DNA from: Symbiodinium natans
Taxonomy: Eukaryota; Sar; Dinophyceae; Suessiales; Symbiodiniaceae
Assembly: GCA_905221605.1 (NCBI GenBank)
Contig: CAJNDS010000624.1
Location: 1-64,000, forward strand
DNA length: 64,000 nucleotides
Reading direction: 5' to 3'
Shown: piece after piece, positions 48,430 to 60,031 of the stretch
How positions within the stretch are numbered: the stretch's first letter is position 1
Layout: each line of letters starts with the position of its first letter
Translations under genes and position numbers: made by a program
The notes under the pieces: generated by a model
The model's database searches: none
What the model was told of the DNA's origin: nothing
The model's input: the letters and a program-made list of their open reading frames with translations, nothing else

Positions 48430-49295
48430 CCACACCTTCAACCTTCAAATCTGGCCTCTGCATACAACCTGCACCTTCCAGACGGCCTCCCAGAGAAGGC
48501 CCCAACTCGCCGCGGCGCAGGCACACATGACGCTTCACTCGTCTTTCTGTGTATCCAGCCCGCTGCGACACAAGCTGGCGAACGAGTCAGACAGGAAGGG
48601 CACATGCTTTCGGCATGCCACTACAGGCCCTTCTCCCCAGGCTTGAAGGCATTCCTCAAAGGGCAAGCCGGTTTTGCTACGCCTTTTGTCGGCGGCACGC
48701 CTTAGTGCATGACCCAGTACTCCAGTAACTCCAGTACCGGCATCCAGGGCACGTGAAAACATGATCCTCCAATCGAAGAAGGTCCGGCATCGTGGGTTGT
48801 GCTTGGGGGGGTATTATGCATTAGGCGGGGCGGTGGGCATTTTAATGCCTAGGGAAGCCCCGGGTGTCCGGCACCTGTCAGGCATTATCTGGAAGGGGTG
48901 ATGACCAGCATGCTGTGCCCCGATACTAGCCACGCCTCATCCACCATTTCTGCGAAATGCTGCAAAGCTGCGCCTCGCTTCATTGGCCTAAGCCTTGGCT
49001 TTGCATCCTCTCAACACTCTCTCAGCACCACACTTTCTCTGAGTTGATACGCCTCTCTGTGGGAGAGGGCGACGGGATGCACGAGCATCATAAAATCAGC
49101 ACCGGAGCTGCTGGCTGAATCTCGTCGAAACCATGCTGCAATGAATCCAGGCATGTCAGAAAAGCCTACCCCAAGCCCCATCCCTGACCTCCCAGCAAAA
49201 GGTGGTTCCCTCACACGCACCTTGCCAGCTCCGTTCGGACGACATTAGCCAGCATCATCATGTCTTCGTGAACACATGAATGCCGGCTGCTCGCG
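48430..49295. other. No gene assigned
   Basis: Short frames only; nothing distinctive apart from a G-rich patch near 48805-48840. Confidence 0.5.
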
Positions 49296-49784
49296 TTGGT
49301 GAGTAGACTTCGCAGGCGCGGCTTTGACAGGCCCCTTGACAACAGGCCACAGGCCAAGTGGGACTGTGTAGCTACGGTGCCAAACGTAACTGACAGCCTA
49401 GTGAGCCTGACTCTGCAAACTCAGATTCCAGACTGGGTTGCTCGCATAAGCTCCCAAGTAAGACTTCGAGCATCTGTCATGGCCAGAGAGGGCGGTGTCT
49501 TCCAAGCTCACACCGGACAACAGGCAACCGAGAAGACCACACGCTACTTGGTGCTTGAGGTAAGGCGCTCGCGTAAGCGAAAGGCAGGCGAAAGGCGACA
49601 GACGAAGGCATCACACCACACCTTTCTAGTGTTCGACATCCGGGCATCTCTCGAGGGCGTCAAAATGCAGCTCCCTAGTAGGTTACCTACTTTGGCACTT
49701 GGACGGTGTGAGGTTCAGTCCTACCCCCTGCAGACGGCTAGGTTGACTCACACCCTTGCGTGTGAAGTCACATCTCCCCAGTGA
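49296..49784 (+). CDS. Candidate coding segment, 162 codons
   Basis: A continuous plus-strand frame with protein-like parts: VPNVTDSLVSLTLQTQIPDW, then QATEKTTRYLVLE before a GTAAGG donor-like site, a very basic stretch (RRSRKRKAGERRQTK), then HHTFLVFDIRASLEGVKMQL. Good donor-like GTAAG sites sit inside it (49458, 49560), so it may be several exons with short in-frame introns. No family is recognised. Confidence 0.35.
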   Translation: MVSRLRRRGFDRPLDNRPQAKWDCVATVPNVTDSLVSLTLQTQIPDWVARISSQVRLRASVMAREGGVFQAHTGQQATEKTTRYLVLEVRRSRKRKAGERRQTKASHHTFLVFDIRASLEGVKMQLPSRLPTLALGRCEVQSYPLQTARLTHTLACEVTSPQ

Positions 49785-49915
49785 CATGCGGCTGCGAGCG
49801 GAGTCACATCACCCCGCGTAAAGTCGCATCACAGAGACATATGTTGAAGCCTTTCCCCCGATGTGCACGTGCCGCACGCGCATGCTCTCGACACACACAT
49901 GCAAAATACGCACTT

Positions 49916-50215
49916 GGCACCGCACGCCTGGAGCGAATTTTTGACAGCGTGAATGAAACTTCTGCTTGGGGGTGCAAGTGGATTCTGACCAATCTTGGAA
50001 TTTGCGAGTCCCCAGTGGGCACGCGCCCGAGATACGACTTTACACAAGAAGATACGACTTAACCTAGCCCCCTTGTAGATGGCGGCCTTTCTTGCCAACC
50101 ACCCTCAAGCAGATTGCAGGCTGCTCCTTGAGCATCTCAACCACCAAGCTTGTCTCCTCCAGGTCTTCACTACTTGCACGAGAGATTTCAAGGCGAGTCT
50201 GTGTGCCCGTGCATA
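49916..50215. repeat. Tandemly duplicated segment, copy 1
   Basis: Shares with 50560-50986 the blocks GGGTGCAAGTGG, TTCTGACCAATCTTGGAATT, ACACAAGAAGATACGACTTA, then the CTCAACCACCAAGCTTGTCT block and CACTACTTGCACGAGAG. Copy 1 lacks 177 bp that copy 2 has between CTCCAGGT and CTTCACTAC. A shorter piece (GGCACCGCACGCCTGG) is itself repeated at 49916 and 50229. Confidence 0.9.
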
Positions 50216-50559
50216 ATACTAATACGAACTTGGCACCGCACGCCTGGGAGGGGAGCGCATTCTTGACACCGTGAATGAGATTTGGGGATCCCCTCTGGGT
50301 GCGCGCATTGTAGACCCTCAACCGGGTCTGCATGGGTCCGCGTTGGGGCCGTCACACGGACATCTCCGCACCATTCAGACCCTAACATACCCTAACCATT
50401 CCAGACCTTTGCATGCAGGACTGCAGGATATGTTGCGCTTACCAAGGGTGGGAAGTAGTCCTGGGCAAGGGTCTGCAATGGTAGCCTTGACCATTCCAGA
50501 CCTTGCACATGTTGCGGGTAGGGTGCCACTATTTCATACCCTCGCAAACTGAGGGTATC

Positions 50560-51072
50560 TTGGGGGTGCAAGTGGGTTCTGACCAATCTTGGAATTAACG
50601 AATCCCCAGTGTGCATGCGCCCGAGATGCGACGTTACACAAGAAGATACGACTTAACCTCGCCCTCTTGTAGATGGCAGCCTTTCTTGAATGCCAGCCAC
50701 CCTCCAGCAGATTGCAGGCTGCTCCTTGAGCATCTCAACCACCAAGCTTGTCTCCTCCAGGTGAGCTGTGGGCCTTCTGTGGCCAATGACATTTGGCGGA
50801 TTCTGTGCCGTGCCCTGACCCTTTCCTCCCGAGTTCAGCAACCAGAACTCAGAAGAGCCGGCTCGGCCCGAGATGGGAGTTCAAGCAGCCCAAGACTCAA
50901 AAGCGGCTTCGATCGCAGTTCCCAAAGCCTCTGGTTGGCCTTCACTACTTGCACGAGAGATTTCAAGGCGAGTCTGTGTGCCTGCGGAGGGCCGGAATCT
51001 GGAGCAACCGTGTCTGCGATGGCAGACTCGAACTCCACCGCCAGGGCTGAGACAATCGCAGGCTCAAACTGA
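50560..51072 (+). CDS. Tandem-duplicate copy 2 with open 153-codon frame
   Basis: The plus-strand frame 50611-51072 is open across the shared blocks and across the 177-bp extra segment (50763-50939). The shared peptide flanks are ADCRLLLEHLNHQACLLQ before and FTTCTRDFKASLC after; copy 1 (frame from ATG near 50078) has the two joined by a single Val. The length difference is a multiple of three, so both copies stay open on this strand, while the minus-strand frame is stopped in copy 2; this favours plus-strand coding. The extra segment begins at a CAG-GTGAGC donor-like site but has no AG at its far end. No family is recognised. Confidence 0.4.
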
Positions 51073-52303
51073 CTGGATGAACTGCGGCATGATACCCCCA
51101 AGCCACATCCAAGCGGCGCGGACCTGGGCAAGGCAAGCACAGGCTGCAGCAGACCATGCGAAAACTCAGAATCTCAAAAACAGATTCTTCGTCTTGACCT
51201 GATCGGTCCAAACGAAGACTCTTGAGACGCCACACGTTGTGAGATTCTCCGAGCCGTTTATGGCCTATATTCCTAGCATCCCAAAAGACAACCACCCAAC
51301 TGTTTGAGACATCCCCCAAATCATGAAGCCCGAGCCCATCGCCTCTGCCATGGCGTCACACGATTCGAGTCTTCGGCAGGCTGCCTTTCAATCGCACAAT
51401 GCCCAGGTTCGCCGCTAGTGTACTACGTCTCAAACAAGCCGTAGTTGCGCAAAGGGCTCTTATGGAAACTCCAACCGCCGATAAAAGCAGGAGGGAGTGT
51501 GAGATAGACCCGCATGCCTGCAAGCACACGCGCAGGTCAAAAGCAGGCCCTTCATCAGGACGTCTGCCACTAGGCTACCCGACCATTACAGCAAATATGG
51601 ACAGGAAACATTTGTGACAGTGCATTCTGGAAATTCGCGCGTTGCTCACAAATAATGGAGTCCTGAAAATCCATAACTTTGGAAACCGTTTCGTGGAAAC
51701 ACCTGACTCAGAGGTGATTACTCTCTTCCCTGCGCCTTGTGGCTGTGCGCAGAGCCAGGCGGGATCACACGGCTGCAGGGCATCGTTTGCACGTGTATCT
51801 GAAGTCAGTCAGTAAACAATAGCTATAGTCTATAGTATATAACCACCAAAGTAGGGACTCTTTCTCTTTGCCTGCATTATAAAAGATGACTCAGGCAGAG
51901 AGGAGTGTGCCAGGGCATGCAAAGTGTTGCCATAATTGTCAGCACGTCTCAAACCTCTGTTCCCATACCCCCCGAACCATGAGGGGCAAGCCCTTGTTGC
52001 AACCCTATAAAGCTAGGGCCCAAAACCCTCACCGATAGGTTCAGGGTTGAGGGTTAGTGGGGTACAAATGCACGTCTGGTGGGGACGACTGGAGCCAAAG
52101 CTGGGAAAGCGCCAAAGCTGGAACAGCGCTCGCAAGGAAAAGGGTCGAAAGGATCACGACACCGAAAGGTCTATAAATATGTGCAGCACTAAACTATTTA
52201 TACTAATATTTGTATGTACATGTCTGTATTTACATTTTAAGTGTATCCGTACATATATATATATGTCTATGTTTATGTTTCTTTATGTATGTGTATGTAG
52301 ACT
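51073..52303. other. No gene assigned
   Basis: Short frames on both strands. Contains TTCAGGGTTGAGGGTTAG-type words near 52040 and an AT-rich TATG/TGTA tract at about 52190-52300. Confidence 0.5.
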
Positions 52304-52421
52304 AGACTTCCCGTGGTCAGCTGGAATGATCGTCCGTGGTCAGATTGGCGGGGCACCATACGTTTCCAAGCTAAAGACATATTCTGGAGCTAAGGCGAAG
52401 AGTTCGAGAGGAACGAGCTAG
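52304..52421 (+). CDS. Candidate 3'-terminal exon, unknown
   Basis: After an AT-rich, intron-like tract ending GTATGTAG, the plus strand is open to TAG at 52419-52421. The peptide has GMIVRGQIGGAPYVSKLKTY and a Lys/Ser-rich basic tail. The contrast between the AT-rich tract and this GC-balanced, protein-like end suggests an intron-exon border. No partner exon was fixed. Confidence 0.33.
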
Positions 52422-53640
52422 TGGTCATACCATCGATGATCCCGAAGTCTCTCATCACCGTGATTCCTCAGGGGTCTGTTTCTGCATCAACATCTGCAAC
52501 CACGTGGGCATCATTGGGCATCTGAGTCTGGATTTCTGCGCAACCTGGCATTTGACGGAAACGAAGTGCGACTCATTCTCTCGTCTTCTTTATGAGATAG
52601 AGAGAAGTTCTTGCAGTCGCCTTGTCCTCCAAATGAAACCATCGGGTAGCCTTCGGACCAATGTCACTTCTTGTGCACTTTTCCTGTTGTAGCTGGACAG
52701 GCTTGGTCCTTCGGCCTCACCGTTATCTATGTGTTGCCATCTTCTGGTGGCAGAATTGGGAGAGACACCATGCAGTTCTGCATGGATTCTAGTACAGCGT
52801 GAGCGCGCTTAACCAAAGACTGCTGCGCCTCCCAGCGGTGCTCTTCTAAACCTGGCTCTCAAGCACTGCCGCTCACTTTCAGGCCGTCTTTGTGCCTGCG
52901 GGCACCTGCCCTTTCAACACAGGGCCTTCCAGCTGTTGGCTGGAATGGTGCACCAGAAGCGTCTTGAGGAAAATCACACGCTCTTGCGCGTGAAACATGG
53001 ACCACGGAAGACTCGATGCAACGCTGCCGTCTCCCGATCACGCACTCAGAGGAGGTCTGCCAAGCGGAGCGTGTGACCTACGCAGACTCTACAAGTATGT
53101 AGGTATTCTGGGAGCATAGCACATGCATTCGATGTTTGTGCTTGGTCCCCAGCCTGAGCTACCTGAGCATGTTCCATGCTCCTGGGCTTGCAATGTGCTC
53201 ACAGATGTCGACCAGCGCGCGGCACACTTTGCATTCTGAGGGCATAGCCATGGAGACACATCCAGGCAGTTCAGGCTCAGGATTGCATGCCTGCACATGT
53301 GCAGACAGACACCCGCCCCAACAGCAAAGCCACATGCGATGCTGACCTGATCATCGCGCTTTATGTGCCCCGCACTCCCGCTCTACATAAATCGGACTTG
53401 AAGGACCCGCACATACCCGAACGTTGGCGATGAACCTCCGACACCCTCAGAGAAAAAGCCATCGTGCGACTATTGTGGAATGCTTCGCATCTCGAGGTCG
53501 CCAACACCCTTCTGAGGCTCCCACCAGCGCAGCGCGAGCTTTCGACCCGCTCTTGGGCGTGTTCACCTCAGTCCGCCATCCCGCCCGATTCAAGTCATGC
53601 CTCATGTCTCATGTTCCTGGGTGAGGCGTTTCAACCGAAA
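52422..53640. other. No gene assigned
   Basis: Chance-length frames only; no repeat or RNA gene seen. Confidence 0.5.
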
Positions 53641-53642
53641 AC

Positions 53643-53673
53643 GGTTAAGGGTTTAGGGTTTAGGGTTTAGGGC
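53643..53673 (+). repeat. Interstitial TTTAGGG tract
   Basis: Three to four TTTAGGG units (GGGTTTAGGGTTTAGGGTTT and neighbours) directly abutting the start of the 69-bp minisatellite. Confidence 0.9.
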
Positions 53674-55236
53674 AGGTCTTGCTTATCGGGGGGTGATGTG
53701 CTTGGAAGGGTGCGGAGTTTCGACCGAAAATGCATGATTCCAGGTTTTGCTGATCGGGGACTGATGTGCAATGGTGAGGCGTTTCGAGTGAAAATGCATG
53801 ATTCCAGGTCTTGCTTATCGGGGGGTGATGTGCTTGGAAGGGGCGAGGCGTTTCGACCGAAATTCATGATTCCAGGTTTTGCATGATCGGGGAGTGATGT
53901 GCTTGGAAGGGGTGAGGCGTTTCGAGTGAAAATGCATGATTCCAGGTCTTGCTTATCGGGGGGTGATGTGCTTGGAAAGGGTGAAGCGTTTCGACCGAAA
54001 ATGCATGATTCCAGGTCTTGCTTATCGGGGAGTGATGTGCTTGGAAGGGGTGAGGCGTTTCGAGTGAAAATGCATGATTCCAGGTCTTGCTTATCGGGGA
54101 GTGATGTGCTTGGAAGGGGTGAGGCGTTTCGACTGAAAATGCATGATTCCAGGTCTTGCTTATCGGGGAGTGATGTGCTTGGAAGGGGTCAGGCGTTTCG
54201 AGTGAAAATGCATGATTCCAGGTCTTGCTTATCGGGGAGTGATGTGCTTGGAAGGGGTGAGGCGTTTCGACTGAAAATGCATGATTCCAGGTCTTGCTTA
54301 TCGGGGAGTGATGTGCTTGGAAGGGGTCAGGCGTTTCGAGTGAAAATGCATGATATGCTTATCCGGGGGGGGGGGGGGGGGGGGGTGAGGCATTTCGACT
54401 GAACATGCATGATTCCAGGTTTTGCTTATCGGGGGGTGCTGCGCTTGGAAGGGGTCAGGCGTTTCGAGTGAAAATGCATGATTCCAGGTCTTGCTCATCG
54501 GGGAGTGATGTGCTTGGAAGGGGTGAGGCGTGTCGAATGAAAATGCATGATTCCAGGTCTTGCTTATTGGGGAGTGATGTGCTTGGAAGGGGTGAGGCGT
54601 TTCGAGTGAAAATGCATGATTCCAGGTCTTTCTTATCGGGGAGTGATGTGCTTGGAAGGGGTGAGGCGTTTCGACTGAAAATGCATGATTCCAGGTTTTG
54701 CTTATCAGGGAGTGATGTGCTGGGAAGGGGTGAGGCGTTTCGACTGAACATGCATGATTCCAGGTCTGGCTTATCGGGGGGGTGATGTGCTTGGAAGGGG
54801 TGAGGCGTTTCGACTGAAAATGCATGATTCCAGGTCTTGCTTATCGGGGGGTGATGTGCTTGGAAGGGGTCAGGCGTTTCGACTGAAAATGCATGATTGA
54901 TTCCAGGTCTTGCTTATCGGGGGGTGATGTGCTTGGAAGAGGTGAGGCGTTTCGAGTGAAAATGCATGATATGCTTATCCGGGGGGGGGGGGGGGGGGGG
55001 GGTGAGGCATTTCGACTGAACATGCATGATTCCAGGTTTTGCTTATTGGAAGGGGTGAGGCGTTTCGACTGAAAATGCATGATTCCAGGTTTTGCTTATC
55101 AGGGAGTGATGTGCTGGGAAGGGGTGAGGCGTTTCGACTGAAAATGCATGATTCCAGGTCTTGCTTATCGGGGGGTGATGTGCTGGGTCAGGCGTGTCGA
55201 GTGAAAATGCATGATTCCAGGTCTTGCTTATGGTCC
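53674..55236 (+). repeat. 69-bp minisatellite, about 22 copies
   Basis: Tandem units begin ATGCATGATTCCAGGTCTTG, continue through TTATCGGGGAGTGATGTGCT and end GAGGCGTTTCGAGTGAAA. The period is 69 bp, so the plus strand stays open over many copies (53899-54402 reads MHDSRSCLSGSDVLG-type repeats of 23 residues). The position before GAAA alternates between CGAGTG and CGACTG in much of the array, giving a partly dimeric 138-bp order. Two units are interrupted by a run of about 20 G (near 54366 and 54982), with the surrounding ~75 bp also shared, so a block of about 616 bp was itself duplicated. Several copies are truncated, breaking the frame. Coding is possible but unproven. Confidence 0.93.
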
Positions 55237-56897
55237 ACATGCCACGGGCCCGACCCCCTCGAGAAATACATCGAGAAACCTCCAGGCAATCCCAAGCCAC
55301 CATCCCGCTGTACCTCATTGTTTTGGCTCCAGGGACATCCATGGATACCAGGGTTATGTGAGCACGTGTGGCAACAATGGCGGCAGCATAGCTTTCAATG
55401 CTCTGAGTGCGATTGACTGCTGATGCCGGTGTGACGTTCCTGCTTCAGGCTGCGGCGGCTCGCCTTGGGACATACGCCTCAAACAACATCACAAGTTGAC
55501 ACGGATTGCAGATGATTAATTACGGGCTTTCGTCTGCTTCTGACTCGACTGAGGACTCCACATGCGATGGACCACATGCCGCTGCTGCAGCTGACCTTTC
55601 ACACCGGGGTGCCACCAGGAAGTTGTGAAGCGCCATACATCTGCTCACAGAACCTTAAGCCGTGTGAGCCCCTGGCATCAACCGATTCGCCGGACCATGT
55701 GGTGCGCATCCAGGGTCCTCTCATACGAGTTCATAATGCAAGCTACTGCTCTTGGCGAGGTGTTCACCTTGCACGCTAAGCAAGCGATTACAATTCGCTA
55801 CAAACGAGTTTATGTTCTGGTAGCAAAAGCCCGGCACGGGGACACCTTGCTCCCCTAACATCTTCATCACGGGGACATGTGGCAAAACACGGTGCTGCGA
55901 GGAGGGAGTTCTCCGAGAAACAAATCAAGGTCGTCGTCCTCGGCCTTCTCGCCCAGCTGCGCCTGGATTCAACAAAGAGAGAGGAAGACAAAGCCGCGAA
56001 GAGGCGGCGCAGAAAAAATGTGAATCACGAAACACGATGAGATACTACGATGAGTTCTGCTGTTTTGCTGCTTGCAAAAATCAATTAAGGTTGTTCTCAT
56101 TACTGCTCGTTGACATGATTTGACTAGGCCTCGTAGTGTGGATAGTATCAGGATTACGCATCGAGCCCCAGCCAAGCCTCGTCACTTTCGGATGCCCCCA
56201 TGTTACGCGGCCTAGCAGCACTGTGCCAGGCCACAATCAACGCTAGAATGTACGAGGAAGAAGCGCATCTCTTCAGTGCTACCGCAGAGTAGCTTGCAAC
56301 ATGGCAACCACTTAGCCATTGCCAGAGTGCACACAGGGGCTAAGGCTACTAAGGCTGATGCAACGAGTGCGACCGGGCATTGGTCATGGGTGTAGATGGC
56401 ACCGCAAAGTTGATGAATGTGTTCTGCACCTACAAGAAACTGTCGCGTGATTCTATCTGCAGGTCACGTCAGGGCGGACACTTTCTGTGACTCAGTTCCG
56501 TGTGCAGTCGATGTGTCTTCCGGGGCAAGCACGCTGTAGCCCATTCCGTCCAATGTATTTGGTGTCAATACACGCCACTGCGGGAAACCAATTGTTTCTG
56601 GCGTGGCTGGCCTCACAAAGCAGCGCCAAGCATGTCCACCAAAGCACTTTCAAAGAAACATTGCTTTGCTTTTGGTGCAACACCACTTCAACATGAGGCA
56701 GGGGCACGGCGGGCAGCTGGCTCTCCCCACATAGGCCTGTTCGGCCTGCACAAGCTGTGCTGAGTCACGAAATCTTACATCTCTCACGAGCCCTCACACA
56801 TCAAGTTGGGAAGCGCTAGCCGCTACCTGGAAGATCGCACAACACGTCGCAATCACTCCGCTCCTCGTGCAAGATGAGAAGGTCTGACTCTAAGACT
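55237..56897. other. Mostly unassigned
   Basis: The plus-strand frame 55567-55779 has a protein-like part (DSPDHVVRIQGPLIRVHNAS) but no splice support. The remaining frames are short and overlap on both strands. No repeats stand out after the minisatellite ends at 55236. Confidence 0.4.
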
Positions 56898-57498
56898 TCA
56901 AGAGCTCTCATTGTTGCTCTCAGTCAATGCTGGGCGCTGTTCCGAACCCAGGTTTCGCGGCACGGATCCCGTTCTGCCTAGACACAAAGACGCTCTGCCA
57001 AAGAAGCTGATGAGGTGCAAGGCATTGAGGTCCACACGGCGTGAGCTGGGAGTTGGAGTCATGAGCGGCATACCGCCCTCATTGTATGGCATGAGTCTCA
57101 CAGACCAGACTCCGCAAATGTAACTCGCAGGAAGTCTCACTCCATCTCATCCTCATGAGATCTCCCGTCGACTCATGCTTATCTTCATATGCCTCTAAAC
57201 GCGTACTGTACATACATGGCTCAAGAATTCGTGCATGACACCATCGCGGGGGTGTGGGGCCCTTCTGGGTTCCTGAACAACCTCGACGCACCAATCCGCC
57301 GCAGCCCTCGGGAGTCTGGGGGCATGACAAAGGGAGTTTGGAAGGCACCTCGGCTCTTTGATGCTCTTGAAGGATATGCTTTTCGGACAGCAACGTTTGA
57401 TCTATCAGCGGAAGCAAAGCCCAAGGCCGCAAGGGACTTGCTGGCCACGTTGCCCTACAGGCGGCCTTGTCATTCGTCATACGAACGAGGCATAGCAA
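56898..57498 (-). CDS. Two-exon 3' model, unknown protein
   Basis: Minus-strand exons 57113-57498 (open upstream end) and 56898-57045 join in phase (phase 2 to 1) and end in TGA. The 67-nt intron would be GA-AG. Around the junction the product reads through DLMRMRWSETSCELHLRS into RRVDLNALHLISFFGRAS. Without the intron the first exon ends at TGA 57079. The upstream part contains LIDQTLLSEKHILQEHQRAE. No family is recognised. The plus strand is also open over 57189-57701 (170 codons), so orientation is uncertain. Confidence 0.38.
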
Positions 57499-58206
57499 GT
57501 CTGCATCACGCGCCTGTCAATTGTCAAAGGTCCTGGCTGTCCCGCATCATCTTCCAAGCTGAGGGGTGCGACGAAGGGTGCTCGGTCACCTGCAACTCAG
57601 ACCCCTCGGCAGGCTGCCCTGGATTCGCGGGTGCCGTTTGTCTGAGAATCCTGCGCAGGGATACGCGAGAGGTGGCGTGCGCGGATGGCATGGGAGCCTG
57701 AGGCCGATTGTGTGATTTTTTTGAGCGCGACAGATGCCACACCATGACCTCATGCACCTCAGTCTTGGGCCGGTCCAGCTGGGTTGCACGTAGGCTGCAC
57801 GTGTGGATCAAAGGCTGGCACTTCCGCCTGCACAAACATGCTCTGAAGGAATGCTAACGACACAAAAGGCCAATGCTTGTGAGCATTAGGTCGTACGTGC
57901 GAATGCTCCCATACCGCGCCTATGTGTTTCGGACCTATCGATGTAAAGCCAGTGCCCATGTATCACCACACGGAGCTTCACTGCTGCAGAAATCACTTCC
58001 GAAAACTAGTCCATACCTTGAGATCGGACTTTGGCTGCCCGAGTGTCATGAATTTGGCATAAAGAAAATGTGCGCCAGATGCCGTGTAAGAATATGTCAC
58101 ATCGCAGATGTCAAAGCCGCACCTTGTCATACGTGGACGGTGCTGTCGGCTTGTGCACGTTGACCTCAGCAGGCTCCGCAAGGGCCCGCAGTAGGCGGAC
58201 TTGTTC

Positions 58207-58733
58207 CTATGCGATGTGTGCGCGTGTCCACCAATTCTTTGGGCAAGTCAAGGATGCGAAATCTGGAAATAAACTGAAATGATCTGAAGCCAGGTGGGCG
58301 GCTCCCTGTGCTGCCGGCGCCAACGGCCCTGCCTGCAAGGCAACGGCAGCGCTCTCAACATTGAACTCAATGCAGCAGTACTTCAAAATTTCTTCTGCGC
58401 CTGTGTAGGCATCTGGCCGCATGCTGCAGCAACGGCTGCCGTGACCGCGGCTGCACCCGCCTTGGGATGTGACCCCTCGATCTGGAAAGCTTTCAGAAGC
58501 CGAAGCGTAGCTGCTCGCAGTGGGGTCCTGGTCCTTTGGTAGGATAGGCAGCACGTTAAGATCGCAGAGGCTGTCCTTTTTGTGCGCAAACCTGAAAAAT
58601 TGCCCCACCTTGGGTGTGGCCCCATGCGCAACGGGACCACAAGCTTTCCAACGCCAATTGTCGCGATGTTGGCCCCTTTCACAGGCTCTGGGGCCCCGGC
58701 AGCAGCCATGGACAATCCCGGCCCCGCGGCAAC
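58207..58733 (-). CDS. Three-exon 3' model with GC-AG introns
   Basis: Exons 58645-58733, 58491-58591 and 58207-58400 (89, 101 and 194 nt) join in phases 0-2, 1-1 and 2-stop and end in TAG. Introns of 53 and 90 nt are GC-AG, and both donors share GAAA-GCTT context. The product has a Gly/Ala-rich start (AAAGAPEPVKGANIATIGVG), then KKDSLCDLNVLPILPKDQDP, then EEILKYCCIEFNVESAAVAL, and ends with Cys/Trp residues (FASLTCPKNWWTRAHIA). More exons probably lie upstream (a segment with ADSNIVCENAVIRLSFHPSP at about 58830-58990). No family is recognised. Confidence 0.42.
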
Positions 58734-59058
58734 CTGCAAGGACCTCTCGATGCTCAGTGCTTTCAAGATCTTTCAAGTCTTGCCTCTTGCGCGCCTGCGC
58801 ACGACAGTTGGCAAAAGCCGGCTGGGACCCCGGCTTTGCTTGCGAACTCGTGGACTTGGATGGAACGACAGCCTAATTACAGCATTCTCGCACACAATGT
58901 TACTATCGGCTGTAGTCGGGCGAAGTTGAAAACCGTTCCAACAATGAGGATTCGGCGCTGATTGCCACTGGGCTGACAACATAACCTTGAGCAAACAGCT
59001 TCTCAAATAACACGTACGGGCACCATGGCTGAGATCACAAAACTGGAGTCAAAGCAAA

Positions 59059-60031
59059 TCAAATTGCCGGCAAGCTTCCATGACCCTGCAGACGAACCGA
59101 GCAGATGTCTTGCAATCGGGGATCCTGCGGCGTGTTGGAAAGGGCACGCATATCCGTTAGCAAACTTTCTCCTGCCAACACCAAGACAAGCCGGCTTAGA
59201 GCAGAACAAGCGACCAATGTGCCGCTTTGCACGGGCGTTGTGCGTTTCAAATTGTAGAAGGCTAGGATGGCAACTCTCAACTTGCAACTGGCCAATTCTG
59301 TCCCTTTAACAAACTGGGCATCGAACCTGGATGAAGAAGGCCCAAGCAGCAGTGCTCCAGTCTTTTTTGAGTTTCCCCACACGTGTGTTCGTCAGAACTC
59401 TGGCACTGCTTTTTCGGAACCTACCTATGCACCCTCCTGCAGCAGCTCGGAAAGCTTGGAGTGGCCAAGGGCAGTCTCGCTCAGCTCGATGTGGAAGCGC
59501 CTGCCCAACACCAGTGTCAATCAGGCCTTGAGGTGTCACAGCAAACGTTGAGAATGTCTATCTGTTGCAGTCTTGGCCAGGTACGATCGAAAGAGACGCT
59601 TGACGTTGGAAAGTGGTATGGTGGCTGTACCAGGACCTGAGTTGGATGCTGTCAGGATCCATGGCAGCACAGCAACTTGCAAACGGAACATATGCACTTT
59701 CAACACTTAGCAGCACACTCAAGCTTCCAAGGATTTCCGACAGGCCATGCTTCACCACTTCCCAATCTGAGCAGCGAGATGCTTTAAAACTTGCAAGCTT
59801 TGCCCACAATTTGCGGCAGAATGCTACAATCTTGTCTTTCGACAGATCAGACTGAGGTAGCTGCCAGCCAAATCAGATCCATTTCCGCGTGCAACGTTGT
59901 TGCAAGGCTTCTGCCGCTCCGCACCTCAACATGAGATACGAATGCTGTCGTAACCCACGCAGAAAGCGGAAGTCAATTTGCCATCAACACCTTCCAGGCG
60001 TGCGGCAACGCTCCTTGATCATGGACCTTGA
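59059..60031 (-). CDS. Multi-exon model, helical protein (3' part)
   Basis: Exons 59585-59851, 59358-59557 and 59059-59326 (267, 200 and 268 nt) join in phases 0-0, 0-2 and 1-stop and end in TGA. Introns are 27 nt (GT-AG) and 31 nt (GA-AG). An upstream exon at 59991-60031 (MIKERCRTPGR, acceptor AAACAG, donor GTGTTG) and another near 60330-60451 (MTFNVLQLLFASDACGPKAQ) probably belong to it, but the links are not in phase as drawn. The main exon is helical (IVAFCRKLWAKLASFKASRC, VVKHGLSEILGSLSVLLSVE); the last has SGTLVACSALSRLVLVLAGE. By eye it resembles a helical-repeat scaffold. No family is recognised. The very short introns are the weak point. Confidence 0.45.

Noticed and set aside
49680-49735. 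tRNA-like T-arm (AGGTTCAGTCCT)
   Set aside because: The flanking bases do not form the T-arm stem, and no acceptor or anticodon stem fits around it.
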